From contig CM053800.1 in assembly GCA_028671895.1 (NCBI GenBank), positions 17,257,886 to 17,321,885 on the forward strand: a DNA stretch of 64,000 nt. The letters are read 5' to 3'. A program made the translations under genes and the position numbers. Below the pieces are notes generated by a model, which saw nothing but the letters and a program-made list of their open reading frames with translations, had not been told where the DNA came from and did not search any database. Every line of letters begins with the position of its first letter. Position 1 is the first letter of the stretch. This stretch comes from Oenanthe sinensis (lineage: Eukaryota; Streptophyta; Magnoliopsida; Apiales; Apiaceae). Positions 22,001 to 31,639 of the stretch are shown one piece after another.

Positions 22001-22665
22001 AAGAAGAAGTTGACTACATCACTGTGATTGTGGATAACATTCTAGATGACTGGCAGATTCTGTTATACACACTCAAGAATGGCACATTCAGAGTCTCTAT
22101 GGAATTCTTTCGTCAAAGATCTCTATTTGTAATATGGACGTTGATGAATAAAGTCAAAAGAAGTTCAGAAGAAAATGAACTTTTAAGGGACAGACTTCGA
22201 GAGAGAGCAAGAGCTGTTAGTCCACAAATCTTAAACGACCCTCATGAGGTAAGGTTCTACAACGATAAGCTTTATCAAATTATGAAGCTGGATGAGGAAT
22301 CACTAAAGGGCTACACAGTTAAATACATGATTGAAGTTGAAACAATGTTAAGATCCAAGGGATTCAGGTCCCAGGCTAAGTTGGATGCAGCTCAAAAGAT
22401 CAGAGACTACTGCCTATCAAAGAAAATTCAATCATACATCAGGCAGATGCATAAAATTGATTCAACACAGCCTTATGACATAGAAGAAGAGGTAGTAGAT
22501 CCTGTTAAACAGGAAGTGTTGTGGCAGTTAGCAAGAGCTGAGCAAAGAAGGTTGTATGGAGAATCCACCACAACAGATCAATCAGTATCTGAAGAAGTAC
22601 CAAGGACACCAGTTCATAAAAGTTCAAATCTAGAAGAAGGTGAAGTTGATACATCAGAAGACTGA
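19051..22665 (+). CDS. Element C ORF3: large third protein of unknown function
   Basis: An intact 1204-codon frame between pol and the right LTR, in the position of the env-like gene of Sireviruses. It has no signal peptide or clear membrane segment, so an envelope role is not supported. Residues about 65-215 form a conserved domain: FSFTIGERENMVTEEDVNRI, LLSEWDYFFHTLAQVF, IGYSVAHNRRINFGK and FYPRFLMLFLN; element D has matching blocks. A 10-residue duplication lies at 293-312. A basic segment (RKRKKPVRKVRGR, about 383-395) looks like a nuclear localisation signal. The middle is Ser/Thr/Glu-rich; 650-785 is a long predicted coiled coil; a Lys-rich patch follows, and the C-terminal ~300 residues are helical and charged. 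From memory the N-terminal domain may correspond to a 'putative plant transposon protein' family; I could not check. Reading frame certain, function unknown. Confidence 0.85.
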   Translation: MVGFCELVKTNFVGFFNPVNCTVEKFQPWIVFMNEHSLVRTAISLDAPLQVLALRALYSTARNRSTADRVQFSFTIGERENMVTEEDVNRILGFPTDNFVDPPTVPEILEFFYNIRYQGEINFVRLSKARLLSEWDYFFHTLAQVFAPTTKNNFNNISSLLQIIGYSVAHNRRINFGKLILKEIIKKMGKPESREHDIQVFYPRFLMLFLNDLFLDEDKALFQNSPVEDSPTSQNNFFARLHNNPKFQDVPVVMTDYMAGILDLIVNPVQDQEQEQVPMQADHPVQLLLEAAQHVEQEALYQQHVEQEALDQQVMSQSLTSSFLLINISTALLDLSVADYNCGLTLQDVGYEPDNTQVQTQAVIEPQTVSPSPTSLIHLRKRKKPVRKVRGRSDSGSKPAALSPPSKRLRSEPETTADPILSSHWDMDFETAIQESLDTLDQTGDSIRRTATTSASDSDSRTLLALTLAGPPLEETQTQESTMIIEQNVFEENSSVATFIVDQDILDAVRHQLPLDVLRGTTDSQEPFNTLSKVVTPLDFLHPVLIREGLESTGGFERQPLHRGRWDSIHGVATSVAEPRQVNLVEDAPSQASEEHFDSSKAIVVFTGTTSGSGKELNTSDVRQTQSETPAQSDSEINRSASEMSAHTQSELLSKMEALQNEMQIVQAELLKVKAQAEENFTSASVTQQLSIVRKDVENVKSSILLKTQDIQNVQNLIAEDMKEVSKLHERIDDVEKNLTLTIIENEKISTQRFSKLDDGMTHLNEGMKQVYLTMQKLMTSFEASITQEDPSTKGEKSKKKVAEDKGATTQDKGKAKLYSEEQFQSFNPELEEHYYAQEQFIDDSAHDESNIPDYCRAEEEAAFDEEFLFQKEKEVDPAYEEAIKKLKEDIKASQAKTENLKALVMERSQAEKEESQQKQNLWAIAVRKKKEDVRLKIGKKWDTAREIMDKLQKGPFEDYKLQFLINRLQDSNDCLDNFMKAIKEEVDYITVIVDNILDDWQILLYTLKNGTFRVSMEFFRQRSLFVIWTLMNKVKRSSEENELLRDRLRERARAVSPQILNDPHEVRFYNDKLYQIMKLDEESLKGYTVKYMIEVETMLRSKGFRSQAKLDAAQKIRDYCLSKKIQSYIRQMHKIDSTQPYDIEEEVVDPVKQEVLWQLARAEQRRLYGESTTTDQSVSEEVPRTPVHKSSNLEEGEVDTSED
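19927..19986 (+). repeat. 30-bp tandem duplication inside ORF3
   Basis: Two adjacent 30-bp units (19927-19956 and 19957-19986) differ at one base and encode QHVEQEALYQ/QHVEQEALDQ. The multiple-of-three length keeps the frame, and the near identity means the duplication is recent. Confidence 0.9.
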
Positions 22666-22881
22666 AGACTTAGATAGAACAAGATAGAAACTTTGTAATA
22701 TTTGTTCAGTTCTAGATGAACATCTATCTTGTATTTATCTTTCATGTATGAATCTGGAAAATTGTTAAATATAAAACCAGAACTTTTGTTTATTATTTAC
22801 AGTCATTACATGTCATATCTACTTTCTTAGTTGTTAGTTAAGTTATCCTCTAGGAATTTGTGTGTTAAATGTTTAACAAAC
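22666..22881. other. Element C ORF3 3' untranslated stretch
   Basis: About 215 bp after the ORF3 stop, containing TTAGTTGTTAGTTAAGTTATCCTCTAG. A near-identical phrase, TAGTTGAGTTATCCTCTAG, occurs at the equivalent place in E (28462-28481). It is therefore a conserved pre-polypurine-tract element shared by C and E. Confidence 0.6.
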
Positions 22882-22895
22882 AAATAGGGGGAGAT
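22882..22895 (+). other. Element C polypurine tract
   Basis: AAATAGGGGGAGAT abuts the TG of the right LTR and would prime plus-strand DNA synthesis. Element E has the same tract before its right LTR. Confidence 0.85.
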
Positions 22896-24276
22896 TGAAA
22901 GGCATATGACTAGGCCTATTTGTAATAATTAGATGACAACTCAACTCTAGCTATTAAAGAGAAGTAAATAACAAACACCAAATGGGAATCAAGACGAAGA
23001 CAGTCAATTAATCCCAAAGGATCTAAGTATTAGAAGAATTTTTATAGGATTGCTACTCAACACTGGAAGAAGTTCATTTATATGTTCAAGCGTCAGTGAA
23101 AATAAATAATGTGGTAGTACTTCTATAGAAGACAGAAGATATAGAAGATTTCAAGTGATTACTACAGTAGATTCCAGAAGAAGATTGAAGTCAGTGAAGC
23201 AGCAATAATGACAGAAGGCCTCAAGTTTAAATGTTAATAAATGGAGAATATTTATTAGTATGACACAAATGAACCAGACAGTACATTTGTGTGTCAACTT
23301 AAATAATATTTATTCTTCATTTAAATCAAGAGGTTTCAAGATCAGAAGATAAAGAAAAATCAAGAAGACTGCAGTTTAATCGGATCTCTATAATATTTTA
23401 ATTCTACAATCTAAGTAAGTTAATTATTTAATTTATTTCAATTAAATTAATTCAAGTTGAATTTAATTTAATTTATAAATTATTTAATTAATTTAAGTAG
23501 AATTAATTTATTAGAAAAGAAATGAATTAATTTGATTTATATATATATATATTTCGAATATGACTTAAATAAGTCATACCGAGTATGACTTAAATAAGTC
23601 ATACCGAGCTATATATATATATATGTTAATAAGTCATACCGAGTCTACTTTATTAAAGGTCATACCGGACAATTTTTTTATTATATTAAAAAGTCATACC
23701 GATTTTTTAATTAATAAAGAAAAAGGTCATACCGAGTTTTCTTTGGAAAAAGGTCATACTGAATGTTTTTTTATATATTAAAAAAGTCATACCGATTTTT
23801 TTAATTAATAAAAAAGTCATACCGACCAAAATAAGTCATGCCCGGTGTTTAGAAAAGTCATACAAGGCTTAATTTAATTAAATTAAGTCATATTGATAAA
23901 GGTCATGCTGAACATTTTCATTCTCTATAAATATGAGATGAACGCTTCACTATTTCAGTGTTAGAAAATCAGATCAAATTCAGAAATTTGTCCGCATTGT
24001 AATATTCACAGATTTCTGTGCAAGTTTGAATATAATTGATTAAACTCGAACACTTAATGTCGAATTCGTTCTAGATTATTTTATCAGTTATAAACTCTAA
24101 TCCTCAGATAAATTTTGTAATACTTTTCAAGTTAAATTTATATCTTCTACTTGAACAGTATTTCATTAAAATTTATATTTCGTGGTTATTTAAAATAATA
24201 TTTTTTAAATCCTAAATATCGCGAAGATTTTCAGATATTGTATTCAACCCCCCTTCTACAATATCAGGGACCAACA
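22896..24276 (+). repeat. Element C right LTR
   Basis: Copy of the left LTR with about 17 substitutions and one fewer 25-bp array unit. It starts TGAAAGGCATATGAC, has the TATA box at 23925-23934, and ends GGGACCAACA followed by the GTATT duplication. Confidence 0.95.
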
Positions 24277-24281
24277 GTATT
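24277..24281. other. Element C target site duplication, right
   Basis: GTATT, identical to 10692-10696. Removing C plus one copy restores the continuous interior of element E. Confidence 0.9.
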
Positions 24282-27200
24282 TGTATGTTTTAATTAGTTG
24301 TATTTAAAGTTATTAACTTATATTAGTTAATGATAGTTAGTCGTAATTTTCTTTACTTCTAGTTGTATAATGCTAATATTAATGGAACCACTTAATATGT
24401 AGTTTAAGTGATGTAATTCATGTCTTTTGCAAAATCCATTAATATTAGATTTCATTCTTTTGAAAGTAATTTACTACATTGCGAGGGGTTGTCAAAGATC
24501 ATAAATTTTAGCATTAATATTTAAAGGTATTTGATCTCTGATGCAACTAGTACCTCGAGCTTACATACATTCTGATTGTCATGAGTATTTTCAATATGCT
24601 TATGTGATAATTGTTGAGATGTAGTGTAAGAAGTTAAATGCTGTCATTCGGTCAATGTATGTTCAGTGTTTAGCGGATGCTTATGTTTTATGCTTTAGAA
24701 TTTCCATGATCTATATTGCAATATGTGTTTGTTTCAAGCGACAAATGGTAATTGTCTAGCATAATGTAAGTATCTTATGTGCTTGATTGTTTTGTAGTAA
24801 GATGCATTTTATTACTAAATGATTGAATGATGTTAGTACTTTTGAATGTCTTGTCATTCATATCTTTGATAATTCATTAGTATTAACATATGTTTTTCAT
24901 TCTTTAGAACTTGAATGCATAAAGAAATTTCTTGTCTATTTCTTGTGAAAAATGTTTTATCTAAATATGCATTCATTTGTCAGAGAATGAAAAGCCACTA
25001 AAAGTTTTTTTTAAAAAAACTCCCTTTGAAAGAGAACATTTCTTGAGGATTATCTTTCTATTTCAAAATCATATATCCTCTCTCTCTCTAAATGTTTTGT
25101 AATGAAAACTGTTTTCTCTCCACGATTTGTTTAAATAAAGTTACTTGATAACTTGTAACTTAGGTTGCATGGTATCAGGCTATTTTATTTGAGTAAATTG
25201 TTTTGATCTTGAGGTATTAACTATTGGTAAAATGTTTTTCAAAACTCTTGTTAATGTCTGTTTCACATTGACCTGTAGTATTAAAACAATGGTTGTTTGC
25301 TTTGGGATTAGTGCCTTAGACTGTATGACTAAAGCATTCATTCAATTTTTTTATGATTTATGTTTTAAGTCGGAGATAATATCTGATAAGAATGAATTAC
25401 AAAACAATTTCTGAAAACATACAGTAAGCAAGATGAAATAGATTTGAGTTATTAATCAAAATGTTTTTGTTAAAAGAGTTGAATTTCAATTGGATATTAA
25501 TCTAAGAGAAATTCAAAAGAACACTTTTGTTAATCTGTTAATTTTTTTTCAAAATTGTGAGTTTATGAAATTTGGCTTAATATTCTTTTACCTATTCTTT
25601 ATTAATTCCCACATTTTAGCTCTGGTGCATTGTTTCTTGAGGACACATTGCTCTGATGCTATATTTCTGAGAAGGAATAGAGAATAAGTTTAATCATACT
25701 CTACCAAATTTTATATAGCTCTGATCAACTCTATCTATTTAGCCGTAATGGCTTGGCCTTAGTGGCTATAGGGGAAGGTCTAGAAGTTGAATAATCCATC
25801 AATTTCTAACCAAGGCCTTAGTACCAAACACTATCATTCTAATTCAAACTTTCAACCCTTGGTGATATAAGGAACTTATGTAGATTAGCGGATGTTAAGG
25901 GAGAAACTGCATTAATTACAACAAAGGATGTGTTGGAAGTGCACCCACAACTCTACCTCTCGAGAAGGAAAGAAGTATACAAATTGAGGTATCTATAGCT
26001 CATCTGTATTCTTTCAAAAGGATGCAGAGCTGAAAAGGAAATTCAACCGTTTCTGAATGAACTCTCTCAACAGGGTGATTTCATTGAAAATTTGCTCATC
26101 AGCCAGAGCACCTTGTAATGAGTCAAGCACACCAAAAGCATTCACGCTGATGGTAATCCTAAAGTTTTTACTTCTAAGGGATGTTATAGGACCTAACAGT
26201 TTTCTAGCCTCTCTTGGGACTAACAGTTGTGAGGACACATTGCAAGAAGTGCACATTGTGAGGTATAGGTAAAACCCCTAAACTTTTTTGTTTACCATTC
26301 ATGGTGAATGAAGTTGTTGAGCCACCTTCATAAGCATTTGAGGGAAACTTGGATTTCTTGCCATATATTAGAATCCTTGTCAACCTTCTTAGGAGGAACA
26401 GTCCTAGTTCCCTAACGGGATTTCACATCCGCAGAGCAATCTGTTGATGTTGAGAGGCAATCACTAACAGTTTTCCATGACTGAAAATAGTGAGTTAATT
26501 CATCTTCACAGGTGATTGAGAGAGATGTTTGTACACGTCTACTCTCCCAGGAATTCAAATTCTGGAATACATGGATCGCTCAAAACTTAAAGGCATATCA
26601 CCATCAACGATCCAGTGCATGGATTTGCATATGGGGAGTCGGTTGATGCTTGGATAGCTGCTAGTATGCATACTACATTCAACGATCCAGTGCATGGATT
26701 TTCATATGGGGAGATTGTTGATGCTGAAAGTAGCTGAGCAACAACTCGTAGACTATGATTCAGTTGGTTTACCAATTTGATGAGTATTTTGAGGATCAAG
26801 GTGTTGGGATTTCAATCACTCCTGGAATGGAGGAGATTCCAATTTCAGAAGGGTTATTCCCCGACGACGAGCCACGTGTGCATGGATTTGCTCATGGTGA
26901 GTTAGGTGACAGCCTAACTGAAACCCTGTCTGAGATTCCATCTCAGAACCTAGATCTTTAGTGATCGACAACATGCTACAGTCAATGATCCATAATATCT
27001 TGGTGAGACTAGCATGGATTTACTTGCAGGTACAAATTGCCATAAATGGAATGAGTGCAAGTAAGGGAGAGAAACACTTGAGTGAAGTGAGGGAGTGATA
27101 CACTTGAGTGAGAGAAATAGGGAGAGAAATGAGTGGAACACTTACGCTTGAAAGTGTAAACACCAACAGAACGTAGTAGAAGTGAGGAAACCATAGACCA

Positions 27201-28555
27201 AACACTAACCTTGCTACTATGTTTGAATCCTGTTACAGAATTTTCTAGCTCTGGAATGTTGAAAAGATTCTTTTCTGGAAGACAAGCTGAAGAAGAGTCT
27301 AGCTGAAGCTTAGTGGGAATGTCCAAACTATTACCTTTGGGTCTATTAATTCATGTTGTTCTCAATCTCAAAGGGGGAAACATTAATTTTTAGGCCTAAG
27401 AAGGATTTTATGTTCAATTGGAGGAGAGTTTCTTATTCGATTGGATGTAGATGATACTTTTATTATTTTAAAGGATATTCTCAACTAAGGGGGAGAATTT
27501 GGTGATACAAGAAATGAGATATGTCAATCCTATCTTGTGGAGGTTACTTAGAGGAGATCTAAAGACACAAGGGTGGATTGGAGCTTGCATGAACTAAGGG
27601 GGAGAATTAGATAAAATTGAAACCTTAGTGATGCAAGGGAGAAATTACTAAGGGGGAATTTTCTTAGTAATTGGTTGGAGCCTAATCCCTAAAGGTGTTG
27701 TAGATTTAACTAATTGTTCGTCTGAAGTGGAGAAGTTACTTGTCGTACTAAGGGGGAGAAGTTATGGAGAATCTTAACATCTTGGTTTGCAATGCTATAT
27801 CTTATTCTGAAAAGATAATTAAGGGATTTTGCTCTATTTTTTTGAAGATCTGTCCTTAGAAAATTCTTAGGAGAGATTCGGCAGAAGAATTCTTTCTAGC
27901 ACGTTCAATGAATGAAAATGAAGATTTCTTTGAAGAGTATCAACTCAGGGGGAGTTTTTGCTAAGTAGAAGTTTTCTGGGTAAAGAAGAATGTGAAGGAG
28001 ATTTTCAAGGGGCATCTGAGAAGTGTCCAAGTGTGTTCTATTTCTTATTTCAGTGATAGATGAAGTCAGTGGAGTAGTGCAGGGAAGAAAGAAAAATATG
28101 TTTCCTGGAAATAGAACATCCTGAAGAAAAAGAGGAAGTGACTTTCATTCCAAGATAGAACAACCTTAAGGGGAGAATGAGTTGACCTCTTATGGGAAAC
28201 ATAGAGAGCTGTATGTTCTAGTTCGAATTGCAAGATGAACAAGAATGATTTTTCAGAAGTCTTTACTAATGATTTGTTTCTTTATTGAAAGAACCCCATC
28301 TTTGAAGAACATTGAAGTGGAGGAAGCTAAAGGAAAATGAAATTCAGAAATTCATCATTCATTTTCAGCAACTCAGGAAATCTGGATTTAACTGATTATA
28401 TCTTTCCAGAACCTTTTATATATTATTTTCATGTCCAGTACTTTAATTGTTTCTTGTATGTTAGTTGAGTTATCCTCTAGTAGTTAATTTTATTTAATTA
28501 CTTTTGGGGGAGATTGTAAAGGGAAATAGTATTTGATTGCTATTCCATATCAACC
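24282..28555. other. Element E internal region, right part: no coding sequence recognised
   Basis: 24282-25740 is AT-rich with no open frame worth calling. 25741-28555 is more balanced and includes short open stretches (26755-26961 and others) without similarity to copia proteins. Two internal structures are listed separately: HGF-coding repeats near 26600-26900 and GGGGGAG words from 27370 on. Confidence 0.55.
26600..26905 (+). repeat. Element E: repeated coding-like unit NDPVHGF(A/S)YGE
   Basis: Two copies of AACGATCCAGTGCATGGATT (about 26608 and 26681), about 73 bp apart, each followed by TKCATATGGGGAG, plus a looser third copy (GTGCATGGATTTGCTCATGG at about 26878). Translated, they give NDPVHGFAYGE, NDPVHGFSYGE and PRVHGFAHGE. 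The third lies in a 68-codon open stretch at 26755-26961. The spacing of the first two is not a multiple of three, so they are not one frame now. This may be the last trace of a repetitive protein gene in E. Confidence 0.5.
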
Positions 28556-28569
28556 AAATAGGGGGAGAT
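27370..28569 (+). repeat. Array of polypurine-tract-like CTAAGGGGGAGA words
   Basis: About eight copies of A(A/C)GGGGGA(G/A) words in 1.2 kb, at roughly 27370, 27487, 27598, 27649, 27751, 27947, 28505 and 28559; several read CTAAGGGGGAGAA. The last is the true polypurine tract. Multiple polypurine tracts upstream of the 3' LTR have been reported for Sireviruses, so this fits that lineage despite the missing genes. Confidence 0.7.
28556..28569 (+). other. Element E polypurine tract
   Basis: AAATAGGGGGAGAT, identical to the tract of element C, lies directly before the right LTR. Confidence 0.85.
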
Positions 28570-30041
28570 TTAAAGGGGAGATAGGAGTGAAGGGAAGTAA
28601 CTCACTGCACTTTCATGTGTACTAGAAATGCTAAATGTAATCTCTATGTAATGGTTGATGATAACTCAACAATAGAACATGACATGTAATAATATGCAGG
28701 TGCACAGAAATCTTGGATCACAGAGTTCAGTTAAGACAAAGTATCAAAGGATCATCTATAGACTTGAAGCTCACTGGAAGAAGTTCATTAACATGTTCAG
28801 GCCTCAGTGGAGAATAAAAGATGTTGACATCTATTCAAGGATGTAGAAGCTACAGAAGATTGTCTTAGTCTATGAAGATTTTAGTGCATTACAATCGAAG
28901 CCACAAGTAAGGTTTGCAAAGAAGAATGTGAAATCATGTTCGGAATCAAGAGCCCCTATCAAGACTAGTCACTTATGAACTAGACCGTTGCATCAAGTGT
29001 CCGGACATTGGAGGCAAGCTCTCGTCGGTTAATATGGTTTTAATCATTCTAAAGTTGTTGGTTTTCTTGAGTCATGTGGAGGATCAACAAAGGTGGTAAA
29101 TCAGTGTTGGAGAAATGCCAGCCTAATGGATAAGGGACAGACGGCACAACCTGATTGGATCTTAGTAAAGCTTCACAGATTAGAAGGTCAAATACTTGGA
29201 CGTGTTGGAGTCACGTATACGGGGCCAAGTATTTGGATAAGGAAGTCTACACAAATTGAAGAGTGGAATGGAAATATTTAATTTAATTAAATATAGTATT
29301 TATTTAATTATTTATATATTTTATAAATAAAGATATTCTTTATTTATATTTTATATATTTATTAAATATTACTTTTATATTAAATATTTCCAAAGGCATG
29401 CTTGACACATGACTTTGAAGATAAGATTTGAGTGGACAAGAGTAAAAGGTGGAAAAGCAAAAAACAACCCCTTTTTCAATAATAAAAAGAAGAAACTCAA
29501 GTCTCCATCTAAGTGTGGGTGTGTGAGAATCCGGATGAGAAAAAGAAAAGGGGAGAGAGAGAAAAATTATTCTCTCCCCCATGGCCAAACTAGATCTTGA
29601 ATATATTTGTAGCCATGATTTTCTTTATTATACCACTCCTCTATTCTTCTATTGAAAACACTTGTTAAATCTTGTATAGAAGATATGGTTGATTTTTGTC
29701 TCCTAGATCTACAAAATGTAATAGTTTTATAGGAGACAAAAATCACTTCTTTGTTGTGTTCTTGAGCTTATGTTCTTGAACTTGTTTGTAGCATCTACCC
29801 CAGTTCAATGAATATAAAGTTATATTCTTGGATCTTGTTGTGTTGTTTGTTTTGGATGATTTACCGTTCATTATATTAGTTATTTTAATGGTGTTCTTGA
29901 GGTTGAAGAAGATGATGAATAGTACCCAGGTTTGAACCAAAATAATTTCTATGTTGTCCAAAAAATTATTAATAGTCAATTTTTTAATTTGGGAATCGTA
30001 TTCACCCCCCCCCCCCCCTCTACGATCTCCGGGACCCAACA
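28570..30041 (+). repeat. Element E right LTR
   Basis: About 97% identical to the left LTR by eye. Its first dinucleotide is TT where the left LTR has TG. The C run near the end is 14 bases (30005-30018) against six in the left copy. It ends GGGACCCAACA and is followed by AACTG. Confidence 0.9.
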
Positions 30042-30185
30042 AACTGTTAAAGCTTTTTAAGGTATTTGTTCTTAATCTCTGAATTAAATATCATGTTTCG
30101 CATGGATGTTGCGTTTGAGTTTCATTTTAGTATTTATTTTCGCGTTTATTCCGCTGCATTTGTGTCTCGAAACCCTTCAATATTA
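30042..30185 (+). repeat. Element H: right part of the LTR split by element E
   Basis: Begins AACTGTTAAAGC, which joins cleanly to GATGAACT at the left of E, and continues to TTCCGCTGCATTTGTGTC and CGAAACCCTTCA, an end typical of some copia LTRs. It gives the second half of LTR H. The 5-bp AACTG is the right target duplication of E. Confidence 0.5.
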
Positions 30186-30339
30186 TCTTAATAAAATACA
30201 AATAAAATATATGAAAAATTATATAAAAGATATACATATAACATTAAATAAAATTTAAATTATTATTATAAAACAAAAAATATATTCAAATTATATAAAG
30301 AAAATATTAAAACAATTCGATCCGTAAATCGCACGGGAT

Positions 30340-30712
30340 ATAGGCTTTGTTTGATAGTGTTGTTGAAAACTGATGTGCTGTGAGAAAAAATGCTGGTGAA
30401 AAAAGTCATGTCAGGAAAATCAAATGACTATTTAATAATATTTTTGATATATGGATATTTTGAGATATAATATATAAAAATAATGTTTTTGAGAAGATTT
30501 AATGATAAAACTGATAGCTACTTTCTGCAAAAGCTGAAAGTAGCATTTTCCAAAATCATGTGGACATGTTTTTGCTAACAGCAAGTTTTAGATCAAAAAC
30601 GTTTTTCTAGGCAACAGTTTTTAAATTTACCAAATACTTTTCTGACAGTTTTTCAACAAAAAGCTAATGTAACTATCTAAAACAACAATACCAAACCGGG
30701 TCATAAGCTAGT
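30340..30712 (+). mobile_element. hAT-like MITE, copy 1
   Basis: Terminal inverted repeats: GGCTTTGTTTGATAGTGTTGTT at the left, and AACAACAATACCAAACCGGG at the right, whose complement is CCCGGTTTGGTATTGTTGTT. No coding sequence. A homologous copy lies in the opposite orientation near 42530-42705. I could not identify a convincing target duplication, so the superfamily (hAT by terminal style) is uncertain. Confidence 0.6.
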
Positions 30713-31639
30713 AAAATTTATAGATAAAATGGCCGGTAATCTGGGATTAACCAAACTAAATAAGTAATTTAAGGGTCATATAATCTTCTAACAGTTAAAT
30801 ATATTCCAATCGTAATGATGTGATAGAAAGTTTTTTTCATTTTGGTGATCCAAGTAAAAATTGGTAGGCAGTACAGTGATGAATTAGGTTATTTGTCCCG
30901 GTCTTCATCGTTGTCTCCTAGAGTCCTAGTCTTCATCGTTGTCTCTTTCAGAAAGCCCTCAATTTTCTCCCCTCCCTCCTATTATTACTCATAGTTCTTT
31001 AATTAATTTTGTATCCCCAATTCAAAGATATAGAAAGAAAAAGAGACATTTCCTGGTCCAAAATTTCAAAATCCACGTATTTTGCTCTAGTTTTTGTTTT
31101 TTTATACATAAATTTGTATTCTGTGATTTAGATTTTTGTTATTACTTTACCCTGTTTGTTTTAGCTTTTAATCCATCCCTTTCATGACAATCTCTCTATT
31201 TTCAATTCTAGACTATTAAATTTTGAAGGAATAGTTATAATAAAGTTGGGTAAAAAAGGTAAATATAGAACCTGCACTTCCTCCTTGAATAGTTGTTCCG
31301 GTTTCAGGGCATACATATTTAAAGCACAATGCAGAATAAGGAATACAGCCTGCAACAATGCACTGAAAATTTGAAATACAGAAACTCACGGAAGGTGACG
31401 ATTTCAAGTGATTTATGGTGACCAAATGCAACTGAACTCCATTGCACTTTTCTGGACTCTGTTTAGCGAGGATATGTATATAGACTCTTTAAAGCAAGCA
31501 TGGTTCATCAATTAAATGATGAGTCTTCAAGTTAGATATGACATTATACTGTGTCATATAAGCACATCTTCTTTAGACCCAAAACTTGTACTTTCCCGGA
31601 TGACTTTGTTGGCAGCTACGCCTACTCTATAAACATATA
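30713..31639. other. Non-coding stretch with a short direct repeat
   Basis: No gene recognised. 30899-30948 contains two tandem copies of about 25 bp with the core GTCTTCATCGTTGTCTC. A pyrimidine-rich tract follows. Short open frames at 30939-31187 (plus) and 31216-31431 (minus) have no support. Confidence 0.5.

Larger units (their letters stand above)
10697..24276 (+). mobile_element. Element C: full-length Sirevirus-like copia element with a third ORF
   Basis: A 13,580-bp element with LTRs of 1406 and 1381 bp, a perfect 5-bp target duplication, primer site and polypurine tract. Internal order is gag, long linker, protease, gag-pre-integrase, integrase, reverse transcriptase, RNase H, a 1.07-kb palindrome-bearing gap, and ORF3 (1204 codons). 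Integrase before reverse transcriptase places it in Ty1/copia; size, third ORF and LTR features suggest the Sirevirus (SIRE/Maximus) lineage. About 17 substitutions separate the LTRs by eye (about 1.2%), so the insertion is young. gag-pol carries two in-frame stops and one frameshift, so this copy is probably not autonomous. Confidence 0.95.
4623..30041 (+). mobile_element. Element E: large non-coding LTR retrotransposon hosting element C
   Basis: Two LTRs of 1464 and 1472 bp (4623-6086 and 28570-30041) bracket an internal region of about 8.9 kb once nested element C and its duplicated GTATT are removed. A tRNA-Met primer site follows the left LTR and a GGGGGAGAT polypurine tract precedes the right one. 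By eye the first ~700 bp of the two LTRs differ at about 24 positions (3-4%). I find no gag, protease, integrase, reverse transcriptase or RNase H motif in any frame. This matches the description of a LARD-type element (long LTRs, long non-coding interior) that needs proteins from another element. Insertion was into LTR H. Confidence 0.85.

Noticed and set aside
19051..22665. ORF3 as a true envelope gene
   Set aside because: No signal peptide, no convincing transmembrane helix and a basic nuclear-type segment; only its position resembles env-like genes.
24277..28569. Search for hidden gag-pol in element E
   Set aside because: No DSG, WHxxLxH, DD35E, YVDD or RNase H signature was seen in any frame, so no coding feature was called.
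31216..31431. Minus-strand 71-codon frame containing IVAGCIPY flanked by AG and GT, like a small Nudix-type exon
   Set aside because: Only a short peptide resembles Nudix proteins, the rest does not continue the family pattern, and no neighbouring exon was found.
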